A stretch of 64,000 nucleotides of DNA from Clarkia xantiana subsp. parviflora (GCA_036873135.1 JAPTYO010000018.1:12267503-12331502); one strand, 5' to 3'; shown: positions 35,610-45,463, counted from the stretch's first letter. The notes: generated by a model from the letters alone, not told the origin. Numbers and translations: made by a program.

Positions 35610-36263
35610 TGATGGGTTTCGATATAGCCGTTAGGCCCATTGGGCTCCAAAAGAGGCCTAGAGGGCCAATATGAGGGGTCCGACAAGGTCGGTCCCGACA
35701 TATGAGCTGTACGCTCCCGATGATATGCCTTTAAATAGGCCCCGATGATATGCCTTTGAGTAGGCCCCGATGATATGCCTTTGAGTAGGCGCCGATATTG
35801 AATCCCTGAGAATGCTGGCCCTGTCCCGATGACGAGGGGCCCCGAGCGGTGACCAAAGGAGATAACTCTGGAGTCCCCGACATCCGTCGGGACTTGCCAC
35901 CATAGGATGAGGCCGAGAAACACGCCCACTATCAGCGTAGTGGGGAAGTGGCCTGAAAAGACGGAACGTGGGCAAGTGGCCGAGATAAATGGAGCGTGGG
36001 CTAACTGCCCCTGGCAGTTATCTCAACAGGTAACTGGGGTAACTCCTCCCCTATATAAAGGAAGGAGTTACCTCAGGATTGACACATTGATATTCACATA
36101 CTCATACTTTCATACTTGCTTGCCTACATCGAGATACTCATTTAAGCATCAGAGAGGGATTCTGGGTCACCGCCCGGTCTATCCCCTTCTTGCAGGATTA
36201 CTTGGAGCAAAGGAGTTCGGACTTCCGTCAAGAACGTGCCGGAGTTCCAACCGTGATCCAACA
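35610..36263 (+). mobile_element. Gypsy solo LTR inside element H (TSD CCATG)
   Basis: Starts TGATGGGTTTCGATATAGCC and ends CCAACCGTGATCCAACA, about 654 bp. Flanked by CCATG at 35605-35609 and 36264-36268. The same LTR family bounds gypsy-1 (45482-46199) and gypsy-2 (57727-58487). TATA-like 'ccctatataaagg' is at about 36050-36062. A degenerate tandem 'cccgatgatatgcctttgagtagg' lies at about 35716-35790. With no internal sequence, it arose by LTR-LTR recombination. Confidence 0.92.
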
Positions 36264-36268
36264 CCATG

Positions 36269-36929
36269 TTCGACCACGGGGTCATGCTCTGTTGTGCTAG
36301 CTAGAATCCTTGTGATTCAAAGGGCGCATACTTCTTCAACTTGAGCGCGTGATTGATCCCGGGTGTCTTATGAAGAGGCACCCAAAGTATCCTCTCGGAC
36401 TCAAAACTTATACGTAAAGTCTAGTTCAATGTTAGCTTCCCGGCGTACGAGCGTTGAGCCAAAGAAAACGGCCAAGTGACCACTTCTTTGGAAACTGGTT
36501 GAGTTAGACCAAGGGTATAAGCGATGGGGATGGTCATGTTTATCTATAATTCACCGACTCTTGTGTTCACTAGGTGGCCACCAACCGAATGCCCTGGAGA
36601 AGTATTCTTATGTGAACACTTGTACGGATGCCCTGGAGAAGTAATCTTATGTGGAAAACCGGGAAATTGGAGAATTATCAGTTGACCAAGGATACAGTGC
36701 GGTACATACTTTATTTTTGAAGGTTTGATTTACGAAAGGGAATCAACGTTCTGCGGGCGCTACAATACTCTTAACAGATGAGTAGTACGATGCCCGTCGT
36801 ATCCGCAGGTCGCACGGCAAACCTCGTATGAACTATTCGGAGACGGAGACAATAACTGGAGACTGAGAAGTTGATGCTACTGGATGAAAATAGATTAACA
36901 GGCACCCTCCCATTCCGGCGAGTGGGAGC
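36269..36929 (+). other. 3' untranslated region of element H, second part, with PPT
   Basis: Non-coding. A tandem 'ggatgccctggagaagta(t/a)tcttatgtg' duplication lies at about 36590-36655. The last bases 'ggcgagtgggagc' before the 3' LTR are the likely polypurine tract. Confidence 0.6.
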
Positions 36930-37527
36930 TGTTAGCATATGGTGACGTGGCGCCGTAATTGGTAGCCTGTTAATATATGTGGTTACCTAAGATAATTAGG
37001 TAAATGTCACATTAGGGGTAATTGGGCCAGACCCATTTCCCATGTGACATGGGAGGCCCAAAATTGGGCCTCCCACCCACATCATAGTTCGGCCGAAACC
37101 CTAATAGTAGGGAGGAGGATTTTCTCCTCCTCCCACTATATAAGGAGGTCTTTGGGTAACTCCCAAAACACACCTTGATCACAACTCCTAAGTTGTGATT
37201 TGAGAGAAATCCTTTTTCTCTCTACAAGCATAATTCGGCCGGCCCCCTAACACAACCATTGGTGTGCCAAATTGCTTCCGAGCATTCAGTCCGAGGTTCT
37301 GTCCCCGTTGAAGAATCAATCAGAGGATTTGCTGTGGAGCTTATACCGCGTAGGACTTCTTCTCACGAAGAACTTATACGGGTTCCGACCGGAGGATCAT
37401 AACTCCCTCCACAACGTTTTTGGGCAAGAAAGTTATTGAGGTATGTGTACATTATTCCGCTGCGTAATTAGATTACTTATAAGTACAAGTTTAGCATTCC
37501 GTAGTATTACGTCCCCGTAATCCAACA
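36930..37527 (+). mobile_element. 3' LTR of element H
   Basis: TGTTAGCATATGGTGACG...CCCCGTAATCCAACA, 598 bp, followed by TSD CTTTC. TATA-like 'ctatataaggagg' at about 37136-37148. Confidence 0.93.
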
Positions 37528-37532
37528 CTTTC

Positions 37533-37589
37533 TGCATCTCATTTGGTAGTACGTAGGTAACAGCTTATAAGCGGAACACATCATCAACA
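37533..37589. other. Short non-element spacer between H and composite A-B
   Basis: Fifty-odd bases with no element match, probably the same host sequence as 27209-28277. The next five bases (37590-37594, CCAAA) are the left TSD of the A-B composite. Confidence 0.45.
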
Positions 37590-37594
37590 CCAAA

Positions 37595-38030
37595 TGTAAA
37601 CACCTAATTTTGGTACGCGCGACACGTATATAACATGTTCAAAAATGTTAGATGTAACGCGTTTAAAAATGGAAATATTTAAATATGGAAGGTCACGGGG
37701 TCGCTAAAAAAAAGGCTTAGTTTAAATTTGGATAGTGTAGATGCATTTAATATTCTGTAAATATTCAGAAAATATATGATATATATTTATGGCAATATGC
37801 AATAAATATATATTCATAATTTTTGGAATTAATTAGTGTATATTAGGGAAAATATTGTTTTCCTAATTTTATGTGTTAATCTAGCTATAAAAGTACCCCT
37901 TGTCAATGTAAAAACACACCAGAAAATAATAACACATCTATTCTCGAAATCTGTGCAAATTTGTCTTCTTCTGCAAACAAGTTTTTTTTTTTTATCCTTT
38001 TCCCCGCTGCAGCTCCGGTCACCGGCGACC

Positions 38031-38117
<87 letters not shown>

Positions 38118-39037
38118 GCAGATTTCTTCGCCGGAACTCCACAAGACCACCGCGCCACCAGAGCTCCGCCTACCATCACCGTCACGCTTCGGCCACCCGT
38201 CGTTGCCCTCGCTGCCATCTCCGTCCACCGTGGTCTGTCCATTCCCAGCCATCTACCGGACGTTCGCCGACTTCTCTCTCCTCCGTCTAGTAAAGCCGCT
38301 GCGACCACCATGCTCCGCTGCCAATGGGTCTTTGTCCGCCTCGCCCCATGCCTTCCGCTGCTCCGCCCATCGCCGACCACACCCACGCCGGAGCCTGTCT
38401 GGGTTGTCGGAGTTGCCAGCCCTCCCCCTCCATCGTCTCTGCAGGTCATGTTTTTTTTTTTTTTTTAGTTTATTATATAATTTTATTATAATATTTTAGG
38501 TTTTATATTATTATTATTATATCATAATTAATTAATAATTGTAATGTAATTACTTAAATTTAATTAATAGTTTGAATATAGTTGTTTAAATTTAATTAGT
38601 AGTTTAATTGTAGTTGACTAAATTTAATTTAATAGCATGTTAGAAGTTTTATTTTAGTATTTTAGATTTCATTTTTATTAGGAGTTGTAGATAATAATTT
38701 ATTTTTAGACTTAGATAATATTTTGCACATGATAGGAATTTAATTAAATCTTGGCATCGTTAGATTAATTTGTGACATGTGTTCAAATAGTAAAATTGGT
38801 AAATTTGTGAATTGAGTACCGAAAGGGCATGATTAATTCCATGTATTTTAATTCGTAATAGAACCCCCGAACTCGAATTTCTTATTGTAGACCGATTTTA
38901 TACCTAGGTGTTTAATTCGTTACTCGCTTAGGTAAATTTAGGATTTTAGTTAGCCTAACAATCAACTAGTGGCGACTCTTTTCAAAATCCACGTTTTCAA
39001 AACGTAAATCGCCGTAGGTCAGATTTTAGGTCTGACA
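37595..39037 (+). mobile_element. LTR-A1 (about 1443 bp)
   Basis: TGTAAACACCTAATTTTGG...TTTTAGGTCTGACA. Layout: AT-rich left part, TATA box 'ctataaaag' at about 37885-37893, (CT)n at 38033-38115, a GC-rich core 38116-38444 ending CTCTGCAG|GTCATG, a T-run, then an AT-rich right part. Near-identical to LTR-A2 along its length. The open frames through the core on both strands depend on the CT repeat and are not convincing genes. Confidence 0.88.
38033..38115. repeat. (CT)n microsatellite in LTR-A1
   Basis: About 41 CT units, followed by CCTGCAG. The sister LTR-A2 has about 30 units at 47544-47604, so the tract has changed length since the two LTRs were copied. Confidence 0.97.
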
Positions 39038-39040
39038 ATT

Positions 39041-39058
39041 TGGCGACTCTGTTGGGGA
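39041..39058 (+). promoter_or_regulatory. Primer-binding site of element A (tRNA-Arg type)
   Basis: 'tggcgactctgttgggga' lies three bases after the LTR end. Its complement is the 3' end expected of a plant tRNA-Arg (...CCCCAGyrGAGTCGCCA), as in Ogre/Tat elements. Element B has the same site at 50176 with one difference. Confidence 0.8.
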
Positions 39059-39325
39059 AGTTAGAGGGTTCGGGCTCATTATATTCGCTTATGTGCCATT
39101 TTTTAACGTTTTTTTAAATTTTTTTTCTCTTGATTAATCTAACTTTGTTTTTTTTTTTTACAGGTACAAAGTGTAGAATTTAAACTAACTTTTTTTTGTG
39201 GCATTGTTTGAATTCGCACACACACCACTTTAGAATAATCTCCAAAATGCCTAAAACTTAGGGCAACTAGGAACCCCAGAGAGTTAGTAAGGGTACGACC
39301 GCGCGGCCGAGCCGCCGGAACGACT
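39059..39325 (+). other. Leader of element A
   Basis: Non-coding and collinear with 50194-50464 of B. Includes a T-run ending 'ttttttacag|gtacaaag' at about 39163 (acceptor-like), and 'gggtacgaccgcgcggcc' plus 'gagccgccggaacgactca' just before the switch into gypsy-1 sequence at 39326. Confidence 0.7.
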
Positions 39326-39840
39326 CAAGGCGATACTTAGAATAAATCTAAGGATCGTTGCACCACTCAAGGCGACTTAATATCGTGCACCACTCAAGGC
39401 GACTTTTTGATACTTAGAATAAATCTAAGGATCGTGCACCACTCAAGGCGACTTAATATCGTGCACCACTCAAGGCGACTTTTTGATACTTAGAATAAAT
39501 CTAAGGATCGTGCACCACTCAAGGCGACTTAATCTCATGCACCACTCAAGGCGACTTTTCAACTTGCGCCATTTAAGGCGACTTAATATCGGGCACCACT
39601 GAAGGCGACTTTACACCGTGCACCACTTAAGGCGACTTTACTCGTGCACCACTTAAGGCGACTTTGATACTTAGCATAAATCCAGGAATAACTCTGATTG
39701 GAAACGACCTCTTTATTCATTGATGGCACAAATTTGGCTTACATCGAATTAAACGATACACAGCATACACCACTTAAGGCGATTTTACATCAGGCACCAC
39801 TTAAGGCGACTTTATCGGGCACCACTTAAGGCGACTTTCT
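39326..39840 (-). repeat. Tandem repeats in the 3' region of gypsy-1
   Basis: About 15 units of the form 'gtgcaccactcaaggcgactt' or '...acttaaggcgacttt', some grouped into 75-bp higher-order units with 'gatacttagaataaatctaaggatc'. They lie 3' of gypsy-1 pol on its strand. A different but similar repeat array lies at the same place in gypsy-2 (59640-60180). The gypsy-1 sequence stops here without a 3' LTR. Confidence 0.75.
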
Positions 39841-42800
39841 TCAAGCATAGTGTTTCTTCAAGTGTTCGCCACTAAAAGAATGCTTTAACGTTCTGCCATC
39901 GAGGTCTTCCAACTTGTACGCATTTGGAGCTGGCATCCCCACGACCTTATAAGGTCCTTCCCATTTTGGTGAAATCTTGTTGATTCGATCCAAAAGGGTG
40001 AACTCGTTGCGACGCCAAACCAGCTCCCCGACGAAGAATTGTCGGGACTTCACTCGCCGATTGTAGTACCTGGCCGTCGCCAAACGCATTCGAGCTTGGA
40101 CTTCATCGTCCTCCCGCCTCTTCTCTTCAAGCAAGTCCAAGTCCAGGCGTCTCATTTCATCGTTCGTCAGGGGCTCGTAATATCTCATCTGATGGGACGC
40201 CACAGCTACCTCCACGGGGGCGACAGCTTCCGTGCCATAAACGAGGCCAAACGGAGTCTCCCCTATTGATCGTTTGGGTGTCGTTCTAACAGCCCAAAGC
40301 ACGTTTTCCAGTTCGTTCAGCCACTTGCCCTTCAAGGCATAGACCCTCTTCTTCAGGCCATCCATCACGATTTTGTTGGCTGATTCCACCTGGCCGTTAG
40401 TCTGAGCATGGCGTACAGAAGTAGTCCGATGCTCGATGTTCAACTCCTCTAGATACTCCCTCACTTGAGAGCCGTTAAACGGTGGACCATTGTCGCTGAT
40501 CACCACCTTAGGAATCCCGTATCTGGACACAATATGGGTCTGGAGGAACTTGACGATCTGGTTCCCCGTTGTTCTGGCCAATGCCTTTGCCTCTATCCAT
40601 TTCGAAAAATAATCGATAGCTACAAGTAAATACTTACATTGACCTTGTGCTTGTGGAAGAGGTCCCACCAAGTCGATGCCCCACTGCGCGAAGGGCCAAG
40701 CGCTCTTGATGGGTGTCAGATTAGCGGCCGGAGCCACGATACTCGGGAAGTACCTCTGGCACACGTCGCAGGATCGGACCAACGCCGTTGCTTCCTTGTT
40801 CATCGTGGGCCAATAGTGGCCCAAGTTCAACACCTTCCTCATAATGGATCGGGCCCCTTCGTGACAAGCCGCGACCCCTTCATGCATTTCCTTCAGGATT
40901 CGATTGGTGTCAGGTTCTGCCACACACTTCAAGTACGGGGTGGAGAACCAGCCCTTCTTGTATAGCTGATTGTCCAGTATCACATAATTAGACGCGATCC
41001 GACATATCCTGTCTGCTGCTACCTTATCATCGGGGACTGCTCCCGTAGTCAGGTACGCGACTATCGGGGTCATCCAAGTGGGCTCCTCCTCCGATTTTGC
41101 TTCAATGGTGCACACCTGCGTCGGGTCGATGGTCGATAAGATCACCTTCTCCAAGAAGTGCACCTTCCGATTTTCTTCCAAGGGTGCCCCCAGGGCAAAT
41201 TTGCTCAAGGCGTCTGCCTCTACGTTCTCCTCCCTCGGGATTGCCTCGATGTCGAAGCTTTTGAAGCTTTCTTTCAGGGCTTGTACCTCGCGTAAATATT
41301 TCTTCATTATCGGACTCCTCGCTTCGTATCGCCCTTGAACCTGATTCACGATCAAAGCTGCATCACACTTCATTCTCAAGTGATCGACTCCTGTGCCTCT
41401 AGCAATTTTTAGACCCGTGATAAGAGCTTCATATTCCGCTTCATTGTTTGTGGCCTTAAATGTTAAAGTCAAGGCGTATCGGAGCGGTTCACCTTCACCC
41501 GGTGGTATCAACAAAAAGCCCGCTCCTGATCCGTCCGAACTTGAGGAGCCATCCGTGTACATTTCCCAGGTATTTTCTTCGTTTGGCTGTTCTAATTGCT
41601 CTGCCCTCTCTGGTTGTTCTTCTGTCGGGACCTCCATGGTTGCCCCCTCTACAGGGCCCGCTTCTTCAAGATCGGGGGCTGTAGATTCTGCTATGAAATC
41701 CGCCAATGCCTGGCCCTTAATGGCCGTTCTTGGAGCGAAATGTATTCGAAACTCACTAAGCTCTACTGCCCATTTCACTAATCTTCCCGACCCATCCGGT
41801 CGGTTCAAAAAATGCTTCAAAGGCTGGTTCGTCAGCACAGTGATCTCGTGTGCGTGGAAATAAGGCCTTAGCTTCCGAGCAGTAATAATTAACGCAAAGA
41901 GGTACTTCTCAACGGCGGGATAATTCAATTCAGACTTGGCAAACGCCTTGCTTACATAATAGACGGGGACTTGATTACCCTCGACAACCTTCACTAACAC
42001 AGAGCTAATGGCAAATTCAGAAACAGCCAAATAAAGATAGAGCGGCTCGCCTGGAACCGGTTTCGCCAAAGGCGGGAGGGTGCGAAGGTGCTGCTTGAGT
42101 GCTTGGAACGCCTCTTCACACTTGGTGGTCCACTCAAATTTCTTGTTGGCCCTCAGGACTTCAAAAAATGGCATTGATCGGTCGCTGGCTTTAGACAAGA
42201 AGCGGTTCATTGCAGCTAGTCGGTCATTCAGCACTTGTACCTCCCGATGGTTTATCGGAGACTGCATCTCCTCAATCGCCCTCAGCTTCTCGGGATTCAC
42301 CTCAAATCCTCTCTGGCTCACCATAAAGCCCAAGAATTTCCCCGAGTGGACTCCGAAGGCGCATTTCGTCGGGTTTAAGCGAACTTGATGAAGCCTCATC
42401 CGCTCAAACGCCATGGTTAGGTTGTGCACATGATCCTCGGCCTGTCGGGACTTCACCAGCATATCATCCACGTAAGCCTCCATGGTTTCTCCCAGCATAT
42501 CTCCGAACAGCTTGTTCACCATCCGCTGGTAGGTTGCCCCAGCATTGATCAACCCGAAAGGCATGACATCGTAGTGATAGATGTCACTGTCTGCGTAGAA
42601 CGCTGTGTGGGGAGCGTCTTCCTTGGCCATCTTGATCTGGTTGTAGCCTGAATACGCATCCATAAAACTCAACAGCTCGTGTCCCGACGTGGCATCCACC
42701 AACTGGTCGATTCTCGGGAGTGGGTAGCAGTCCTTTGGGCAAGCCTTGTTCAAGTCGCGGAAGTCCACACACATTCGCCATTTCCCGTTAGTCTTCCTCA

Positions 42801-44268
42801 CCAGCACCGGATTAGCGACCCAAGTTTGGAATCGGAGTTCTTTAATAAACCCAGCGTTGAGCAACCTGCCCACCTCCTGCTGGATCGCGATCTTCTTATC
42901 TGTGCCTATCGGACGTCTTTTCTGCGTAATAGGCTTGATTGCGGGATCTATCTTCAGCTCATGTACGATCACATCGGGGCTGATTCCTGGCATATCGCTC
43001 GGGGACCAGGCAAACAGCTCCTTGAACTCTTTCAGTAACTCCACCAATTTATGGGCCGTCTCCTCCGTCAGAGCAGACCCGATTTTCACCTTCCTCTGGG
43101 GTCCATCGATCTCGACTTCTTTCAGATCTTCTACGGGGGCGGGGCGCCCAAATTCCTCTCTGGGATCTGTGTCTGTCTGAAGGACAGTCATGGCCTCTCG
43201 TCTCCTCCTTCGGGTGGCATTAACATAACATTTTCGGGAAGCCACCTGGTCGCCCTTGACCTCTCCGACTCCGTGGTCAGTCGGGAACTTCATCTTCTGG
43301 TGCACTGTCGAGGCGACCGCCATCAGGGGGTTAATAGTGGTCCTCTCGATAATCGCATTGTAGGTCCCCGCGAAATCGACTACCACGAACTCCACGTTCC
43401 TCCTTTCTGATTTCCACCCGCGACCAAACTCCATTGGTAAGGTGATTACTCCTAGCGGATAGGAGTTTGAGCCAGAGAACCCGACCATCGGGAAGTTTGC
43501 CTCCTTTAGATCTTTCTTTGTTTTCCCCATAGCCTCCAGCGCGTCCATGAATAGAATGTCGGAGGAGCTCCCTCCGTTGATTAGAATTCTCTTCATTTCG
43601 AACCCGTCTACATCCAAGGTCACCACCAGGGCGTCGTCGTGTGGTGTTTCCACGCCTATTAGATCTTCCGCCGAAAAGGAGATCACCATTTCTTCTTTCA
43701 AGGTCCTGGATCGGGACCTCTTACCTAACACCACCGCCGTAGGGATTCTAGAGGCATAGACCTCTCGGGCGGATGAAGTATCACCTCCAGCAGCAAATCC
43801 TCCATGAATCACATTGATAGTGCCCCGTCTCTCCTTGCGAGCACCGGATGACTCTGGATCGGTTCTCTTCTTCTTTGGGGACCGATCGCGGGATCGGGAA
43901 CGGGACCGCGATCGGGACCGAGAGCGGGATCGACACCGCTTATCCCCGACAAATTCCTTGAGCTTCCCCTTCTGGATCAGCTTTTCGATCTCCTTCTTCA
44001 GTTCCCGACAGTGGTTGGTGTCGTGACCATTTGCGCGGTGAAATCGACAGTAGCGATCCGTGCGAGATCCCAAGAATTCTCCCTCCTTCTTTGGGGGGTA
44101 CCTGGAGATACCTTGTCGTTCCATGACCGTCAGCACTTCCGCCATGGAGCAGTTGAGAGGGATGTCGAGATCCTCCCGCTTATCCTTCCTTGAAGAACGC
44201 CTATTGTCCCTTCGATCAGCGGCCTCAATTCCGACTGCTTTCGGTTTTACCTTTTGATTTGCGATCAT
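39841..44268 (-). CDS. pol: Pol polyprotein of Tat-type gypsy-1 (PR-RT-RH-aRNH-IN)
   Basis: A single open frame of 1475 residues, exceptionally intact. In order: knuckle-like 'YCRFHRANGHDTNHC' (about 73-87); an RS dipeptide run (112-127); protease about 205-320 with 'LINGGSSSDIL', where the catalytic Asp is Asn231; RT about 450-640 with YVDD at about 599-602; gypsy RNase H about 740-860; a second, archaeal-type RNase H from about 900 ('MYTDGSSSS', 'NNEAEYEALI'), typical of the Tat lineage; integrase with an HHCC finger ('HEGVAACH', 'CDVC') and DDE at D1199, D1259, E1295 (35 spacing); and a C-terminal 'WEGPYKVVG'. These enzymes process Gag-Pol, copy RNA to DNA and integrate it. The D-to-N change should disable the protease. 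Confidence 0.95.
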   Translation of the reverse strand: MIANQKVKPKAVGIEAADRRDNRRSSRKDKREDLDIPLNCSMAEVLTVMERQGISRYPPKKEGEFLGSRTDRYCRFHRANGHDTNHCRELKKEIEKLIQKGKLKEFVGDKRCRSRSRSRSRSRSRSRDRSPKKKRTDPESSGARKERRGTINVIHGGFAAGGDTSSAREVYASRIPTAVVLGKRSRSRTLKEEMVISFSAEDLIGVETPHDDALVVTLDVDGFEMKRILINGGSSSDILFMDALEAMGKTKKDLKEANFPMVGFSGSNSYPLGVITLPMEFGRGWKSERRNVEFVVVDFAGTYNAIIERTTINPLMAVASTVHQKMKFPTDHGVGEVKGDQVASRKCYVNATRRRRREAMTVLQTDTDPREEFGRPAPVEDLKEVEIDGPQRKVKIGSALTEETAHKLVELLKEFKELFAWSPSDMPGISPDVIVHELKIDPAIKPITQKRRPIGTDKKIAIQQEVGRLLNAGFIKELRFQTWVANPVLVRKTNGKWRMCVDFRDLNKACPKDCYPLPRIDQLVDATSGHELLSFMDAYSGYNQIKMAKEDAPHTAFYADSDIYHYDVMPFGLINAGATYQRMVNKLFGDMLGETMEAYVDDMLVKSRQAEDHVHNLTMAFERMRLHQVRLNPTKCAFGVHSGKFLGFMVSQRGFEVNPEKLRAIEEMQSPINHREVQVLNDRLAAMNRFLSKASDRSMPFFEVLRANKKFEWTTKCEEAFQALKQHLRTLPPLAKPVPGEPLYLYLAVSEFAISSVLVKVVEGNQVPVYYVSKAFAKSELNYPAVEKYLFALIITARKLRPYFHAHEITVLTNQPLKHFLNRPDGSGRLVKWAVELSEFRIHFAPRTAIKGQALADFIAESTAPDLEEAGPVEGATMEVPTEEQPERAEQLEQPNEENTWEMYTDGSSSSDGSGAGFLLIPPGEGEPLRYALTLTFKATNNEAEYEALITGLKIARGTGVDHLRMKCDAALIVNQVQGRYEARSPIMKKYLREVQALKESFKSFDIEAIPREENVEADALSKFALGAPLEENRKVHFLEKVILSTIDPTQVCTIEAKSEEEPTWMTPIVAYLTTGAVPDDKVAADRICRIASNYVILDNQLYKKGWFSTPYLKCVAEPDTNRILKEMHEGVAACHEGARSIMRKVLNLGHYWPTMNKEATALVRSCDVCQRYFPSIVAPAANLTPIKSAWPFAQWGIDLVGPLPQAQGQCKYLLVAIDYFSKWIEAKALARTTGNQIVKFLQTHIVSRYGIPKVVISDNGPPFNGSQVREYLEELNIEHRTTSVRHAQTNGQVESANKIVMDGLKKRVYALKGKWLNELENVLWAVRTTPKRSIGETPFGLVYGTEAVAPVEVAVASHQMRYYEPLTNDEMRRLDLDLLEEKRREDDEVQARMRLATARYYNRRVKSRQFFVGELVWRRNEFTLLDRINKISPKWEGPYKVVGMPAPNAYKLEDLDGRTLKHSFSGEHLKKHYA

Positions 44269-45445
44269 CGAAAGGTTTAACCGACTGCTTCCCTTTATTC
44301 GACTTAGGGGGCTCCAGCTCTCCCGCGGCTATCTTCGACTCCTGGACATCGATTTGCCGTTTCACCCTCTTCTGTAGTGCCTCCATATTCCACACAGCTT
44401 TCTCAGCCACGCTGTGCATCAGATCGGAACCATAGGGGGCCGTTAAGTTCCGAATGAAGGTACGAATGGTTTCACCTTCCGAGATCTCTTCATCGATCTC
44501 CGCCACACTGGCAGTGTACCGCTGGTAATAGTGCGCCAGCGATTCGTCGGGCCTCTGCACCACCTGGGTCAGGGACCTCACGCTCTTCAATAAACGTCTC
44601 CGACCCTGGTACTGCTGAATGAATCGGTCGTGCATATCTGCCCAGCAAGTGATGCAGCCTGGGGGCAGACTGAAGAACCAGGTCAGGGCTCTTTCTCCGA
44701 GTGTGTTCGGCAACAATGTACACACTATGTCTTCATTCGGGGCTCTTCCCAGGCACGCCATGAGGTGCTTCTGGACATGGCGAACCGGGTCTCCTTCGCC
44801 ATCGTACTCCTTTATCGTAGGGATACCTAGCCCAGGCGGGGCTAGGGTGTCAATGAGTCGGGGAACGAAGGGATGAGTGGATCGATCCCTTAGCTCCGAC
44901 ACTAGCGGCTTCTGTTCTCCCATACAGATGTTCACGATCTTTACCACCTGGTCGGGAGTGATGGGACCATTCAGGGGAATGGTCCTGTGCTGTACTGGTC
45001 CTGGCCCATCAGCCACGAACCTCTCCGGCTGACTGGATGCTCTACTTCTGTCCTGGCCCCGGGGCGGGGCTTCCTGTGCGTTCCGACCCTCTGTTGGTGG
45101 GGCCACTTCTTCCAGCGGGGGCATCTCCTCCTGCCTCCTCGCAGCCTCTCTCCGATCCAAGAGAGCTTCCACGGCTGCCAGAAACATGGGCATGGCTTCT
45201 GCCACGACCCTTGTCAAGTCTGTAGCTGGGGGAGCCTCCTGCCCCCTGTTGCCCTGGTGCTGAGCAGCAATCTCTTCTGGACCTTCGTTATGCCCTCCTG
45301 TCTGGGAGAGCTCAGCCGGGGGATGGTTCCGGTTTTCCTCCTGTTCTGGCACTGAATCCAGATTTGTTGCAGCGGGGTGACGGGAACCACCGGATTGTCC
45401 ATGTCTTCTGTGCTTGCCAGCCTCCATCGATCGAGTAGAAGGCAT
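44225..45445 (-). CDS. gag: Gag of gypsy-1
   Basis: About 406 residues from 'MPSTRSMEAGKHRRHG', the first Met inside the PBS. The frame is open further up, into the LTR, which is probably untranslated. Pro/Gln/Arg-rich N-terminus, then a retrotransposon gag domain ('HVQKHLMACLGRAPNED', 'LTWFFSLPPGCITCW', 'ESLAHYYQRYTASVAE', 'IRTFIRNL'). It ends with a stop inside the start of pol: the two frames overlap by 44 bp and pol is +1 relative to gag. In relatives gag and pol are often one frame, so either a 1-base change or a programmed frameshift separates them. The knuckle lies in the pol frame. Confidence 0.9.
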   Translation of the reverse strand: MPSTRSMEAGKHRRHGQSGGSRHPAATNLDSVPEQEENRNHPPAELSQTGGHNEGPEEIAAQHQGNRGQEAPPATDLTRVVAEAMPMFLAAVEALLDRREAARRQEEMPPLEEVAPPTEGRNAQEAPPRGQDRSRASSQPERFVADGPGPVQHRTIPLNGPITPDQVVKIVNICMGEQKPLVSELRDRSTHPFVPRLIDTLAPPGLGIPTIKEYDGEGDPVRHVQKHLMACLGRAPNEDIVCTLLPNTLGERALTWFFSLPPGCITCWADMHDRFIQQYQGRRRLLKSVRSLTQVVQRPDESLAHYYQRYTASVAEIDEEISEGETIRTFIRNLTAPYGSDLMHSVAEKAVWNMEALQKRVKRQIDVQESKIAAGELEPPKSNKGKQSVKPFDDRKSKGKTESSRN

Positions 45446-45463
45446 ATAAGCTTTTTGTTTGAT

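Larger units (their letters stand above)
28283..37527 (+). mobile_element. Complete Ty1-copia element H (LTR to LTR, TSD CTTTC)
   Basis: Two LTRs of the F/H family in the same orientation, an iMet-type PBS after the left LTR, and identical 5-bp flanks CTTTC at 28278-28282 and 37528-37532. The interior has leader, a 2-kb non-coding middle and a decayed RT/RNase H. The element has been hit twice since: an insertion of about 731 bp in the 5' LTR and a gypsy solo LTR in the 3' region. Not autonomous. Confidence 0.93.

Noticed and set aside
37829..38468. Open frames of about 200 residues on both strands across the (CT)n tract of LTR-A (and 47348-47938 in LTR-A2)
   Set aside because: The frames exist because CT/GA repeats are open in several frames (Leu-Ser or Arg-Glu runs). 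They overlap on both strands and contain no domain. I treat the region as LTR, though the GC-rich part may be an untranslated exon.
40039..45355. Plus-strand frames opposite gypsy-1 gag and pol
   Set aside because: Same reason: antisense shadows of a long, domain-rich coding frame.
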